A stretch of 64,000 bases of DNA from Pycnococcus provasolii. Lineage: Eukaryota > Chlorophyta > Pseudoscourfieldiophyceae > Pseudoscourfieldiales > Pycnococcaceae. The notes beneath the pieces are model-generated. The model ran no database searches, was not told where the DNA came from, and worked only from the letters and a program-made list of their open reading frames with translations. Where the stretch lies: NCBI GenBank assembly GCA_938743325.2, contig OW568878.1:62001-126000 (forward strand). The letters run 5' to 3'. Below, one piece after another: positions 1 to 9,807 of the stretch. Positions within the stretch are counted from its first letter, which is position 1, and each line of letters opens with the position of its first letter. The position numbers were made by a program, and so were the translations under genes.

Positions 1-1
1 G

Positions 2-199
2 GCTGAGGCGACAGCGAACGCGGTCTGGAACGAGCAGGTGCAGGAAGAGCTTGAGCAGTACAAGCAGACGGAGGCACGCAAGCAGGCTGAGGCTCGCGCG
101 AAGGCGTTCGCCAAGGCACTGGTGGACAGCGGTCTCGCTCCGCGTGGTTTGGACATCATCGCCACTCCGAATGGCGATTTCCGCTGCGTGGTTCTGTGA
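2..199 (+). CDS. C-terminal end of an unrecognised protein (5' partial)
   Basis: The window opens inside a coding frame that runs 65 codons to a TGA at 197-199. The visible tail is a charged, Ala/Glu/Gln/Lys-rich helix (coiled-coil-like) followed by a short globular end finishing in ...GDFRCVVL. Codon use is GC-rich like the genes downstream, which supports real coding. Without the upstream part no family can be named. Confidence 0.55.
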   Translation, partial: AEATANAVWNEQVQEELEQYKQTEARKQAEARAKAFAKALVDSGLAPRGLDIIATPNGDFRCVVL

Positions 200-1060
200 G
201 AGACGCCGTATGTTAGTAACTGTCGGTCGACAAGACACAACCTTTTTTTGGCCATATCATTTCAGTTTTGCCTTTTTGTCCTGGTGTTGGACTTTCGGTA
301 TTCGTTGTTATACTCTCGCCCGATGCAAGCAACAATCCAACGCAATGTTTTATGTCGTGGCAATGAATGTTTTTCGCACAAAAACTGTCCTGGAAGCAAA
401 TTAACCCCGAAGGGGTACCAATGCGAATTATGCGATCGCCCGAACAATTCGACGCACATGTGCAGAGATTCGGTTTCATCGCGCGGATGTCCCTCGTCGT
501 CCGCGTGGTACGAACAGCACCACACGGCGACGCCGTCAATCAACAGCCGGTGGTTTGTGACTTCCTCTAGTTCCTCGGTACGACGTGTGGACTCCCGCAC
601 ACCCTCCTCGTGTTTGAGCGTACCTCCACCACTCTCCATGCTTGGCCGTTCGGCATGCGCGGCTTCAGCTGCGACATGCTTGGCGGAGCGTCACCTTCAA
701 GCAAAATCCTCAGCCCACGGAGAGGCCTCGCGGCCGACGCGTACTTTATGAGCTCCTGCTCCACCTCATTCAGCCTAGGCGGAGCAACGCCGCAGTGGTC
801 GCCATAGTGATTGTTGGCGCGCTTCGCCAGCGCCACGCGCGTCGACCTGCTCGCGTGGGCGCCATTGATTTCGTGCTCAAACACAAACCTTCCGTTATGA
901 ATGCCCCACTCAAATCTTGTTTTCGTTTTGGTCGGGATTCCCCACTATGTGCTCGACCGGGATCCCCAAGCCCTCCCTCCCCTGGCGCCGCCCCGGCCCC
1001 GGCCCCTCGTCTCGCTGTGTTGCCCTCCTACATTACGGGTAGGCGTATGTCGTCTCGTAC
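200..1060. other. Gap with no clear host gene; possible mobile-element trace
   Basis: No well-supported host gene lies here. On the minus strand two open stretches in different frames (884 to 567, and 639 to 262) read partly like protein. The first contains APPRLNEVEQELI, which resembles a motif in proteins that accompany Helitron/PIF1-type elements. The resemblance is short and the frames disagree, so at most this is a decayed fragment. The rest (200-400 and 900-1060) shows nothing recognisable apart from a CCCCGGCC-type stretch near 1000. Confidence 0.25.
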
Positions 1061-2101
1061 ATGCTGACTGGCTGGCTGAAGCGCCGCTGCTTTATGTCGT
1101 TGTCGAGCTCCGCCATGAGCGCCGGTGGTAACTCCAGTGGGTCGGCGTCGGCGCTGCCTCCGGCGTGCAGGCAATTCAGCACCGCATGTGCACCGCCGCT
1201 TGTGATTCCAACAACGCTTTCCAACGGTGGTTCGCCGTGTGAACCCACGGTAGTCACGCACTCCGACGTGTTCACGAGCCCGCGACGACCTGACGACGCG
1301 TGGGAGGTGGCGATTATGCTCAACTGGCGCATACCCGCGTGCGCACAACTGATTTGGAAGAGAGCGGACTGGAGAATCTGCGCCGACGGGGGGTCTAACA
1401 GACTGTACGATAGCGTGCAAATGGTCGCGCAGAACGCACCTCCACTCAATGCCATCTGTGGAGATATGGACAGTATACGGCAGGACGTCCTCGCGCACTT
1501 CACCGCGCAGGGCGTGAAGGTGCACGACCTGAGCCACGACCAGGATACCACGGACTTGCAGAAGGGACTCGCACTCGCGCGTGGCTTCTTTTCCAGTATG
1601 CGCGACACACACAAGAAGCAGCAACTTCGCGTCATCGCGCTCGGCGCGCTCGGAGGGCGGCTTGACCACACTCTTCAGAACGTCAACACGCTGTACACGA
1701 GCAACGACGACGGAGGCGGCTCAACAACAGCGGAGGCGCCTATGGAGCTTGTGCTCGTGGGCGAGCACTCCACAGCGAGGCTTCTGCGCGGACCGGCGGA
1801 GACGGGTGCATACGGTTGGACAGAGCACGCCGTACCTGTTGACCTCGTGCACGAGGGACCTACCTGTGGCATCTGCGCGCTCGCCAACGCAAGCCAAGGA
1901 CGCGCGGGAGTTCGCGCCGTCACCTCAGGACTTCGTTGGAACCTCGACGGCTCGCAGGAGATGGCGATGGGCTTTGGTGCGCTGCAGTCGACGAGCAATC
2001 TCGTCGAACCGGTGTGCGTCGACGAGCACGGCCGCGGCCACGTTCGCGTTGCGACGTCCGGTCCCCTCCTTTGGACGACTGAGCTGAGAGGTGAAAGTTG
2101 A
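1061..2101 (+). CDS. TPK1: Thiamin pyrophosphokinase
   Basis: Transfers pyrophosphate from ATP to thiamin to give thiamin diphosphate (EC 2.7.6.2). The 346-residue frame begins with an ATG at 1061; ATGs at 1094 and 1115 are alternative starts, and the first ~70 residues are low-complexity and not family-conserved. From about residue 80 it follows the TPK fold: a nucleotide-binding stretch ICADGGSNRLYD, the acidic catalytic GDMDSI, DQDTTDLQK, then ALGALGGRLDH. The C-terminal thiamin-binding beta domain has GPTCGICALA and VTSGLRWNL and ends with SQEMAMGFGALQSTSN. The core length matches eukaryotic TPKs. No intron is needed. Confidence 0.9.
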   Translation: MLTGWLKRRCFMSLSSSAMSAGGNSSGSASALPPACRQFSTACAPPLVIPTTLSNGGSPCEPTVVTHSDVFTSPRRPDDAWEVAIMLNWRIPACAQLIWKRADWRICADGGSNRLYDSVQMVAQNAPPLNAICGDMDSIRQDVLAHFTAQGVKVHDLSHDQDTTDLQKGLALARGFFSSMRDTHKKQQLRVIALGALGGRLDHTLQNVNTLYTSNDDGGGSTTAEAPMELVLVGEHSTARLLRGPAETGAYGWTEHAVPVDLVHEGPTCGICALANASQGRAGVRAVTSGLRWNLDGSQEMAMGFGALQSTSNLVEPVCVDEHGRGHVRVATSGPLLWTTELRGES

Positions 2102-2223
2102 CGAGAGTTACCTCAATCTTGTAAAGTGACCTTTTTATCCAAACCAACAGGAGGAAATAAGACGGAAAGAGCCTGAGAGACCTCCGATGACAGGATTAGG
2201 GTGTAGGGTTAACCCAACCGCAT

Positions 2224-2247
2224 CCTAACCCTAACCCTAACCCTAAC
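2224..2247 (+). repeat. Interstitial telomere-type tract (CCCTAA)
   Basis: Four consecutive CCTAAC-type units, about 110 bp ahead of the aldo/keto reductase ATG at 2356 and in gene-sense orientation. A degenerate TTAGGG stretch lies just upstream (about 2195-2213). It is too short, and flanked by genes, so it is not a chromosome end. Confidence 0.8.
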
Positions 2248-2355
2248 TCCCTCCCTTCCCCTTAACCTTAGGCGTTAACTTCACCCGCCTGAGGTGACCC
2301 GTGTCGTCCGGCAAGCTCGCTGTCACTCTCTCGAGTGTTGTACTACTGCAGTGTC

Positions 2356-3600
2356 ATGTCCGAAGACGGCATACCGTCCCCGCCGCCCAAGCAAGCGCCA
2401 TGCCCGCGCGTGCCTCTCGACCTCAGCGCGGCACAAAGCAACGGCAAGTCGTCGGAAGTGCCAGAAGTCTCGCGCCTCGTACTCGGATGCCAACACCTGG
2501 CCAGGTACCGCGACCCGTTCGCCTTCCTCGACGCCGCATACGCGTACGGAATCAACGCATTTGACTGCGCAGTTGCATACGGAACGGACGATATACTAGG
2601 GAGGTGGCACACGGAAAGAGGAATACCGCGATCCAAGCTCTTCTTCCTCGTCAAGGGAGCGCACCCCGAAGGTGACCCAGGCGTCGCGCCGAACCGCGTC
2701 AACAAGGCGGCGATAGAAGCTGACTTGGCAAAGGCGCTTCGGGAGCTACGCACGACGTACGCGGACGTGTACATGCTGCACCGCGACGACCCCGAGGAGG
2801 CTGACTTACCCGAGGTCGCCGCTTGCCTCGACAAGATTGTGCGCGACGGCAAGGCACGTGCGTATGGCCTGTGCAACTGGACGCCCGCGCGCATAGACGC
2901 TGCAGCGTTCGCGGCGTCCGAAAGGCGACTCGTGCAGCCCGCCGCGTTCAGCGCCATGTACAGCATGACACTTCCAAAGACTCCACTCTACGTCGACACG
3001 ACACTGATTGACGAAACCGCACGGTACCACTACGTGAGCTTTGGTAAGCCGGTGTTCGCGTGGGCAGCGCTGTGCCACGGCTTCGCGTCCGGCAAGTACG
3101 ACGAGAAGGAATGTGCGAATGCGACGTCGGGCATGAACAAGTTCGTCAAGGCGAAGTTTGGGACGCGCGAGAACTGGCTGAAGATGCAGAGGGCGCGTAT
3201 CATGGCATCCAAGTACCGCTGCACGGTGAGCCAGATTGCCGTGGCATATGTCTGCCGAACTCCAGGACTCGACGCATTTGCCATCGTCGGCTCGCGATCC
3301 GGCGACGTTTCGCGCATCGAGGAGGCTGTCGTCGGCGCGCACGTTCGGCTGTCTGAGGCAGATTGGGCGTATCTCGACCTTGCGGACGAGCGCGAATCAG
3401 CAGCTCGAGAAGAGCACGCGGAGGACGTGGTCGCCTTCGAGGCGCACAGGAAGAAGGCATTGAAAGTCGCGAAGGCTGTTCAGCGCGCGGAGTTCTGGCG
3501 CAAGGTGATGGACGTCTGCGGCTTGCGGAGCTCGTTGCGCGCTTGGGCATTCCGCGTCGGGCTCATCGGCCGGAGCGTGAAGTTGGCGGACTTGTCATGA
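2356..3600 (+). CDS. Aldo/keto reductase family protein
   Basis: A 414-residue NAD(P)H-dependent oxidoreductase of the aldo/keto reductase barrel family; the substrate is unknown. The start is the first ATG of the frame (MSEDGIPS); the frame is open seven codons further but without ATG. The catalytic tetrad is visible: Asp and Tyr in FDCAVAYG (about residue 69), Lys in FLVKG (about 98) and His in YMLHRDD (about 140). Later come the AYGLCNW strand, a VFAWAALCHGFASGKY segment, and GSRSGDVSRIEEA, which fits the NADP phosphate-binding region. A charged ~70-residue C-terminal extension follows the barrel. Similar to bacterial-type AKRs acting on sugars or aldehydes, but class assignment is not possible from sequence alone. 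Confidence 0.85.
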   Translation: MSEDGIPSPPPKQAPCPRVPLDLSAAQSNGKSSEVPEVSRLVLGCQHLARYRDPFAFLDAAYAYGINAFDCAVAYGTDDILGRWHTERGIPRSKLFFLVKGAHPEGDPGVAPNRVNKAAIEADLAKALRELRTTYADVYMLHRDDPEEADLPEVAACLDKIVRDGKARAYGLCNWTPARIDAAAFAASERRLVQPAAFSAMYSMTLPKTPLYVDTTLIDETARYHYVSFGKPVFAWAALCHGFASGKYDEKECANATSGMNKFVKAKFGTRENWLKMQRARIMASKYRCTVSQIAVAYVCRTPGLDAFAIVGSRSGDVSRIEEAVVGAHVRLSEADWAYLDLADERESAAREEHAEDVVAFEAHRKKALKVAKAVQRAEFWRKVMDVCGLRSSLRAWAFRVGLIGRSVKLADLS

Positions 3601-3817
3601 AGAGAGTGCACACCTGCAACCACATACAGCCTGTCCGGACACACACTGACCATAGACTATCGTAGTCTACGTATTAGAGAGGGCCTGACCCTAATAAAGC
3701 TCTTCGTTCGGGGGATCCACACATGGTCCCAAAACCCTTCCTCCACGTCGGAGCCTTCGGATCCGCCTCGGACGAACGAGAGCAAAGGCGCGCACGAGTA
3801 GAAGAAGCGGGTCGCTC

Positions 3818-6601
3818 ATGTCCCACCTCGTCGCAGGGGTGGCGTCCGCGCGCAAAAGCAAGGAGGACAGGTGGTGCGTCGTGCCTCTCGGCGGGCCGCA
3901 AGGGAAACCGACGGCGGGGAGCTCGTTCTGCGCGGCGTGCGTCTTCGACGGACACGCGGGCTACCGGGCTGCGGAGACAGCGGCAAGGGAACTGCCACGC
4001 CGACTTCACGCGGCACTGCACCAGTGCAAAGACGACATCGTGGAAGCGGCGGCCGCAACGGCGACGGAACTTGCGAAAGACGTGAAACACGGCGCGGCGG
4101 TGGGGTGTGCGGCGTGCATCTGCCCACCCGACGAGTCCGGTTCCACGATGTGCCTTTGCATCGTCAGAGAAAGGCCAGCCGAACGTGACGTCGAGGTTGT
4201 CACCGCGAACGTCGGCGACTCAAGAGCAGTCGCTTGCACAATGGGACACTGTACGCCAACGGCGCGTGCGCTGACGCGCGACCACTCGCTCGACGACGAG
4301 TCCGAACGGGCTCGTATCAAAGCCGCCGGCGGGCGCGTGGCGAGGAGGAAAGTGGGTGGCGAGGAAGTGGGTCCTCTGCGTGTTTGGCCTGGAGGAATTG
4401 CCGTGAGCCGTCGCCTCGGCGGACCGCCTTCGGTGGAGCACGTGCTTTCCTCGGACGCCGACGTCTCTCGCACGGTGCTTTCGAGCGACGAGCGGAGAAT
4501 TGTGGTTGCCAGCGACGGCCTGTGGAATGCCATCACTCTTGAGCAATGCGCAAAGGTGTGCAGCACGGCAGGGATGGACCCGACCGACGCCGCGAAGGCG
4601 CTCGTGAACGCTGCCGTGAAGGCGCGTGGCTTGCACGATGACATCACAGTTCTCGTCATCGACCGCGCTATGGAGCAGGGAAACTCCCCGCGCACGGGAA
4701 AGTTCTCGGCGCTGTCGCCAAGCGAGGCGGATATCACGCACGAGGTTCCAGCATCCATCACGAATAGCGACGACGTGACGGTGCACCCCAATCATGGCAT
4801 CGATGGCAGCAAGCGCGCGAGTTTCTTTGCGCCATGGGCGTTGCCTGATCTGCTGAAGGAAGTTCCAAGCCGTGCGATTGGTCCTGGTGGGAATGTTGAC
4901 GACACGTACGCAATGGGAGACCTCGTCGGGCGTGGCCAATTCGCGGCGGTGCACGCCGCGTCTCCCATCGCGTTTGCGGGAACGAAGGTTGCGGTGAAGA
5001 CTGTGCACAAGGAGTCTAATCTGCTTGACCTCGTGCGTAATGAGCTCGACGCACTGGTGGCGATGAAGGAGGCTGGTGGCCATTCAAACGTGATGGACTT
5101 ATTCGCGACGTTCGAAACGAAGCACGTGCTTCACTTCGTGACCGACCTGTACTCCGGCGGCACCTTGACAGAGCACATCAGCCAGCTGTCGAAACTAGGC
5201 GAGGGTGATATTGCAATCACCGTGAGGCAGGTGCTCTCCGCGCTGTCTTTCTTGCACTCATGCGGCGTGTTGCATCTCGACATAAAACCTGACAACATCA
5301 TGGTGCGCTCCGCCGGAGGCGAGCACGAAATGGGCAGCGTCGTGCTCGCAGACTTTGGATCCGCGATACTCTTCGATCCCAAGTCACGGGAAGCGCGCGA
5401 GCACCGCATTTGCCGTGGTCTGAAGGGTACGAAGTACTTCGCGGCGCCCGAGGTGCTACGGATGGAGTGGCACGGAGCACTCGCCGACGTGTACTCTGTT
5501 GGAATGACTGCACACGTTCTTCTCTGCGGTATGCCTCCGGCTGACAGCGCCCTGCGCACTCATCACGCGAAGCTGCTGAAGGGTGACGTTGAGAGCACGC
5601 TGCCCACTGAGCTCTCGGCGACGGGCAAGGCTTTCATGAGACAGCTGTTGGCACCTGCAGTCAAGGACCGTCCGACCGCGCAGCTAGCGAAGGAGTCTGC
5701 AGAGCTGTGGGCGGCGGCTGGCATGTCTCATGCACCGAGTCTTCGCGCAGCTCAAGCACAGTCTATGAAGTACAACGCCGCGGCGAACTACGAGGGTGCC
5801 GTGCTTGCGGCTCTCGCCGCCGGCCTTTCGAAGGCTGGCGCGAAAAAGCTAAGAAAGTGCTTGCCAGAGAGCGGTGGCGACGACGACCACGACCACGACC
5901 ACGACCACGACGTTTTGTCCGCCGTTCTACTCGAGGAGTCGCTGGCAGCGGCGTCTCTTCCTGCCATGCAAGGCGAGGCTGCGCGCATTCGCGTCGAGTG
6001 CGGGGATGGGCCGGAACTGTGTGTGCGCCGCCACCTTGTGGAAGGTTTGGAGGCTTACGCGAAGCGCCACGAGCGTCTCTTGGCAAGCAGCGGCGACATC
6101 AGCCTTCGCGGCGGTGGCGGCGGCAGCAGTGCGCATCTCAACGACACGGGCACAGACGACAGCACGAATGGCGGTAGCGTGAGAGGCTTTGGCCGCGTGC
6201 GCATGTTTCTCGAGCTGCAACGTGTCTGGCGAGGTGCACTTCCCAATCACGTGGGCGACAGCGTGCGTGGTGGTGGTGGTGGTGGCGGTGGCGGCGTTGC
6301 ATTGGATCATAGTTCTTCTCGATCCTTGTCTACGCACCTCTCGCGCGTCGCAAGCTCTTCTGGAATTGATCAGCGCCTGCGTCACCAAATGAGCCGCGTG
6401 AGTGAGGAGCCTCCCGTCTCTTTGTCGCGCCTATCGAGCGAGGTGGCAGGAGTCCGAGTTCCACACGGCACCGATGCGGAGGATGAGCGTGCCCACGGAG
6501 GCAACACTTTGTACCGCGCTCTGTCGTCTGGTCCAGAAGCGCCTGCCATATCTTCAGGTGGGCACAGGTACGTCTCCGTGGAGAGCGAAGAGAGCAAGTA
6601 A
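3818..6601 (+). CDS. PP2C phosphatase - protein kinase fusion
   Basis: A 927-residue protein with two opposing enzymatic domains. Residues 1-285 are a PP2C Ser/Thr phosphatase: metal-site motifs KEDRW, FDGHAG, ANVGDSRAV, GGIAVSRRLGG, ASDGLWN and HDDITVLVID are all present. Residues ~365-620 are a protein kinase: glycine loop VGRGQFAAV, VAVK lysine, HLDIKPDN catalytic loop (Leu replaces Arg of HRD), DFG and AAPEV. Both domains look catalytically competent. After the kinase come a His/Asp repeat (about 5880-5911), Gly-rich runs and a Ser-rich tail with no known domain. Plants have a kinase-PP2C protein with the domains in the other order. One continuous reading frame supports a genuine fusion. 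Confidence 0.9.
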   Translation: MSHLVAGVASARKSKEDRWCVVPLGGPQGKPTAGSSFCAACVFDGHAGYRAAETAARELPRRLHAALHQCKDDIVEAAAATATELAKDVKHGAAVGCAACICPPDESGSTMCLCIVRERPAERDVEVVTANVGDSRAVACTMGHCTPTARALTRDHSLDDESERARIKAAGGRVARRKVGGEEVGPLRVWPGGIAVSRRLGGPPSVEHVLSSDADVSRTVLSSDERRIVVASDGLWNAITLEQCAKVCSTAGMDPTDAAKALVNAAVKARGLHDDITVLVIDRAMEQGNSPRTGKFSALSPSEADITHEVPASITNSDDVTVHPNHGIDGSKRASFFAPWALPDLLKEVPSRAIGPGGNVDDTYAMGDLVGRGQFAAVHAASPIAFAGTKVAVKTVHKESNLLDLVRNELDALVAMKEAGGHSNVMDLFATFETKHVLHFVTDLYSGGTLTEHISQLSKLGEGDIAITVRQVLSALSFLHSCGVLHLDIKPDNIMVRSAGGEHEMGSVVLADFGSAILFDPKSREAREHRICRGLKGTKYFAAPEVLRMEWHGALADVYSVGMTAHVLLCGMPPADSALRTHHAKLLKGDVESTLPTELSATGKAFMRQLLAPAVKDRPTAQLAKESAELWAAAGMSHAPSLRAAQAQSMKYNAAANYEGAVLAALAAGLSKAGAKKLRKCLPESGGDDDHDHDHDHDVLSAVLLEESLAAASLPAMQGEAARIRVECGDGPELCVRRHLVEGLEAYAKRHERLLASSGDISLRGGGGGSSAHLNDTGTDDSTNGGSVRGFGRVRMFLELQRVWRGALPNHVGDSVRGGGGGGGGGVALDHSSSRSLSTHLSRVASSSGIDQRLRHQMSRVSEEPPVSLSRLSSEVAGVRVPHGTDAEDERAHGGNTLYRALSSGPEAPAISSGGHRYVSVESEESK

Positions 6602-7330
6602 ACAGATGTCGAAACGTGTACATAACCTTAGGCGTGTGTGTCCGACTTGCACGCCTGCACACAGGCTGGCGTTTCCTTGGAGTGGTTCACGTCACAATCC
6701 CCGACCAGAATGCAAAGGTCCAACGTAGGAGTGGGGACCCATCCCTGGTCTTGCCCCGGGTCCCATACAAATGCTTCAGAGTTCAGTGCTAATAATTCCT
6801 TACTCGAGGTGAGGTGATGTCGCGATCCCTTAGACGCGTGACCTGTCTGCTTGGTTCATATTAACCCTCCATCGCGATACGATGTACGGCTGCTTTTTCG
6901 TGTGCCTTTTGAGCGCAACTTTTCGCACCAAAGCGCACGATAAAGCGCACCTGCCGCCAGACAAGGATTTAAATTAGCATGAAAAAAAGCTGGTAAAACG
7001 AACCAAAACAAAAATCAACTTCGAAGTGTTTCGAAGTGTGCGCTCGTTGATTCCTGACGTTGATTCCTCCACCATGAGGACCACAAATATCAATTGTATG
7101 AGGAGCGCGACGACGAGCACCACGCAGTTCTCCAAGCCTCAGAAATCCTGTGCAGTGAAGTAAATTTCGTCGGAATCTGATTGGGTGGGTCCCTCCGTGT
7201 GGGATGCATCGGAGGGAGGGATGTGATGTGTCCCAGTTGTCTGGGACGCAAGTCGGCCGAGAACAAGCTCTGAGAAATGTTCCCCCCCCCCCCCCCCAGT
7301 GTTCCGTTTTAGTAGGCCGCGGCTAATATT
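6602..7330. other. Intergenic region before the mobile element
   Basis: No gene is visible. The sequence is less GC-rich than the flanking genes. It contains a run of sixteen C (7282-7297) immediately before the repeat that starts the retroelement. Confidence 0.6.
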
Positions 7331-7510
7331 GGATGTTGCGGAGTAATGTAGGTTTTCCAGTGATGAGGGTCAGTGAGACCCTGTTAGCTGGGCAGCGAGG
7401 TTTCCTGTTGGGGGACCATCGCTGGACGGCTCACAAACTCGGCCAGCCCTGGTTCAGGGCTGGACAGGCGTTCGCGTATGGCGACGCCATTCCGGCTTTC
7501 GTGAGCACAC
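7331..7510 (+). repeat. Split direct repeat A1 of the PAT-like element
   Basis: 180 bp, reading identical to 9838-10017. It contains a 9-bp stem with a 3-base loop at 7443-7463 (CCAGCCCTG / CAGGGCTGG), a possible recombinase-related structure. Confidence 0.9.
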
Positions 7511-7609
7511 TCACGAAGCCTCCGACTACTAGTAGTACGGGTGGACGCACACTTTACCTGAGTGACAATTTACCCTTAATCAGTGATTAAGAAGATAAGA
7601 GATTAACTT

Positions 7610-8623
7610 ATGTCGTCAGAAGACGACGCAACCGCCTCGCAAGGAGGCGAAGAAGAATTTAAGGACGCTGCTGCGCAGGCTGAAGGAGAAGAAAAAGAAG
7701 AGGAGAAGATTCCCACTCCTTTGCCTTCTCCTGTCTCTGTGGAGGTTCTCGCCGGACGATTGGCCGCGCTGGAGTCTGGATCAACAGCTGCCGCTGAGAA
7801 GATTAAGGAGTTGGAGCTGTCGTTGTTAAGGGAACGCGACGCTCGCCGTGAAGCTGAGGTTCAACTTATGCAAAAGCAGCTGGCTGAAGCTACGAACAGT
7901 AAGGGTAAGGAGCCAAAGATCGAGGAAGAGACTAACTGGCGCAAACTCGAAGAATACTACGATTCTTTGGAGTACGTTCCGGTGTCTAAGTTTGCTCATC
8001 TGAACCCGTTTACCTCTCCGGACCCTAGACACTGTCCGGCTAACGTGGAGCGTCCGCAGGCGTTCGACCTGTACGGTGATCGTGTTGCTGACGCACTCGA
8101 AGCGAGTAAGGGATCTCTTCGTTTTGAGTACTCGATTACTGAACCGCTGCTGTATTATCTGCACGGAGTTGTTCATTTTGCGAACACGGAGCTCTATCGG
8201 GTGGTGACAGCTACTGACTCTACCGTGGAGAAACGGACTCGCTGGCTTCAAGCGACTCTCAACTCTTTGGACAGGATTCACGAGTGGTTAGCAGCCCGTA
8301 ACGACATTGTTAAGCGGCTTTCTGGTGCTCTGGGCGAGCACTCAGACGCGTCGCTCGTTAAGTTGCTGAACAGCGAACTGTACCAGCGAGTGGCGAAGCG
8401 GCCACCGACCTCGAATTGGATTGAGGCGATCCAGTCACGATTCAATGATAAGCGAACAGACGCAACTCTCGTCGCCCTGGCTAAGCAGCAGGGGCAGGCG
8501 CAGGTTGCTGGATCGAAGGCAACAAGCACTGCTAAGCCGCCAGCTAAACCGACTGGAGGCAAGGGGCGCCCGCCGCCATCCAAGGCTCCGGCGCACCTCG
8601 GTGCCAGCCTCGAGAAGTCCTGA
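7610..8623 (+). CDS. Gag-like first frame of the PAT-like element
   Basis: A 337-residue frame starting with ATG at 7610, inside the retroelement. The N-terminus is acidic with a predicted coiled coil, the middle is globular, and the C-terminus is basic and Pro/Lys/Gly-rich (KPPAKPTGGKGR), consistent with a nucleic-acid-binding Gag-like protein. Its end overlaps the reverse transcriptase frame. Assignment rests mainly on position; sequence similarity to a named Gag family was not recognised. Confidence 0.6.
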   Translation: MSSEDDATASQGGEEEFKDAAAQAEGEEKEEEKIPTPLPSPVSVEVLAGRLAALESGSTAAAEKIKELELSLLRERDARREAEVQLMQKQLAEATNSKGKEPKIEEETNWRKLEEYYDSLEYVPVSKFAHLNPFTSPDPRHCPANVERPQAFDLYGDRVADALEASKGSLRFEYSITEPLLYYLHGVVHFANTELYRVVTATDSTVEKRTRWLQATLNSLDRIHEWLAARNDIVKRLSGALGEHSDASLVKLLNSELYQRVAKRPPTSNWIEAIQSRFNDKRTDATLVALAKQQGQAQVAGSKATSTAKPPAKPTGGKGRPPPSKAPAHLGASLEKS

Positions 8624-9308
8624 AGAAATCCCCGCTGGGTGTGCGCCGATAGCACCCAGCGGGAATCAAGCCCTCTGTCAGCGAGTTCGTCAGCGCTGGC
8701 GGGATTGGGCACGGATTGGCGCACCGCCGCAGGTTTTGGCCTGGATACGGCATGGGGTGCGCCTGACGTTTTTGAGGAAACCTCCTCAGCCCTTCCACAT
8801 GGGGGCGTCGCTGTTAAGCCGCACGGCTGGACAGGACGCTTGGTGGAAGGGCGAACTGCCGCGGCTGTTGGAGGCAGGAGCTCTGACAGCTACGACGGAT
8901 CGGAGATTCGTATCGCGCGCCTTTTTGGTTCCCAAGCCTGGGACCAACAAATGGCGGCTGGTAGTGGATCTTCGTTATCTAAATCAATATTGCCGAGCTT
9001 TTGGGCTGCGGATGGAGACGCTGCGACGCTTGCGGCGTCACCTGACAGGGAATCAGTGGATGGTCGCGTTCGACCTCCAGGACGGCTACTACGCTTTGGA
9101 GATTGCTCCAGAACACCAACAATACTTCACCATAGAAGTAGATCAGCAGGCTTATCGGGTGACAGGCTTGCCGATGGGTTGGAATGCGTCGCCGTGGGTT
9201 TTCACGCAGTTCACGAAGGTGATAACTCGTCACTTGCGAACTTTCGGAGCCGAGCAGTTCCCGCGCAAGCAGACGATCAAACTGCAGAACAGGAACGGCA
9301 GCAACTAA
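8421..9308 (+). CDS. Reverse transcriptase region of the PAT-like element
   Basis: An open stretch within the retroelement containing reverse transcriptase motifs: FLVPKPGTNKWRLVVDLR, then MVAFDLQDGYYALEI (the first catalytic Asp region) and VTGLPMGWNASPWVFTQ. These match DIRS/Ty3-like RT fingers and palm. It belongs to an incomplete fossil copy. Confidence 0.75.
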   Translation: MRRSSHDSMISEQTQLSSPWLSSRGRRRLLDRRQQALLSRQLNRLEARGARRHPRLRRTSVPASRSPEEIPAGCAPIAPSGNQALCQRVRQRWRDWARIGAPPQVLAWIRHGVRLTFLRKPPQPFHMGASLLSRTAGQDAWWKGELPRLLEAGALTATTDRRFVSRAFLVPKPGTNKWRLVVDLRYLNQYCRAFGLRMETLRRLRRHLTGNQWMVAFDLQDGYYALEIAPEHQQYFTIEVDQQAYRVTGLPMGWNASPWVFTQFTKVITRHLRTFGAEQFPRKQTIKLQNRNGSN

Positions 9309-9757
9309 ATTTTGTGGAACGAAATTTCAAGGGCAAATCCAAGAAACTGACAAAGCGGCTCTTAACGATCGACTGCGCTGATAAATTGGACTGCCTCCAA
9401 CTGCTCCGCGCTTTCACTCGAGCCACCAGCCATCTGCGTTGCCAATACTTTTGGCAACTTCCATCTGATACTGGCCGCTGGCTCGCCACTTCTATTGATG
9501 ACATGCTTCAGCGGGTGCTGAAGCGTCTCGCCCCCCGACACCAACCACCACCTGGATGCAAATGGACTTCGCATTCCTTGCGGGCAGGTGCTGCCTCTGC
9601 GGCGTATGCCGTCTGCAAGGATTTCCTCAAGCTCTGCTTATATGGTGGCTGGGCTCGCGGTTCCGACGTTATGCAAGATGCATACATCGACCCCTCGTGG
9701 CGCTCTACTGATGCTGCGCGCTACTTCTTTGGATGGCTACGCGATGCTGCTGGCTAA
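9309..9757 (+). CDS. Tyrosine recombinase region of the PAT-like element
   Basis: The C-terminal half of a tyrosine recombinase: SHSLRAGAASAAY carries the H-x-x-R box, followed by GGWARG and a later Tyr in DAYIDPSW, as in DIRS-order integrases. Its presence rather than a DDE integrase puts the element in the DIRS order. Confidence 0.75.
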
Positions 9758-9807
9758 TGCGTGCATCCACACCACCTCCGTCCCCGCCTTCCTACCACTG
9801 TTTCTAA

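Noticed and set aside
2224-2247. True chromosome end
   Set aside because: The CCCTAA tracts are a few units long, interior, and flanked by intact genes on both sides.
7333-7590. Short frame at the start of the A repeat, with a similar one at 9840
   Set aside because: These lie within the non-coding split repeat and have no domain; identity reflects the repeat, not a gene.
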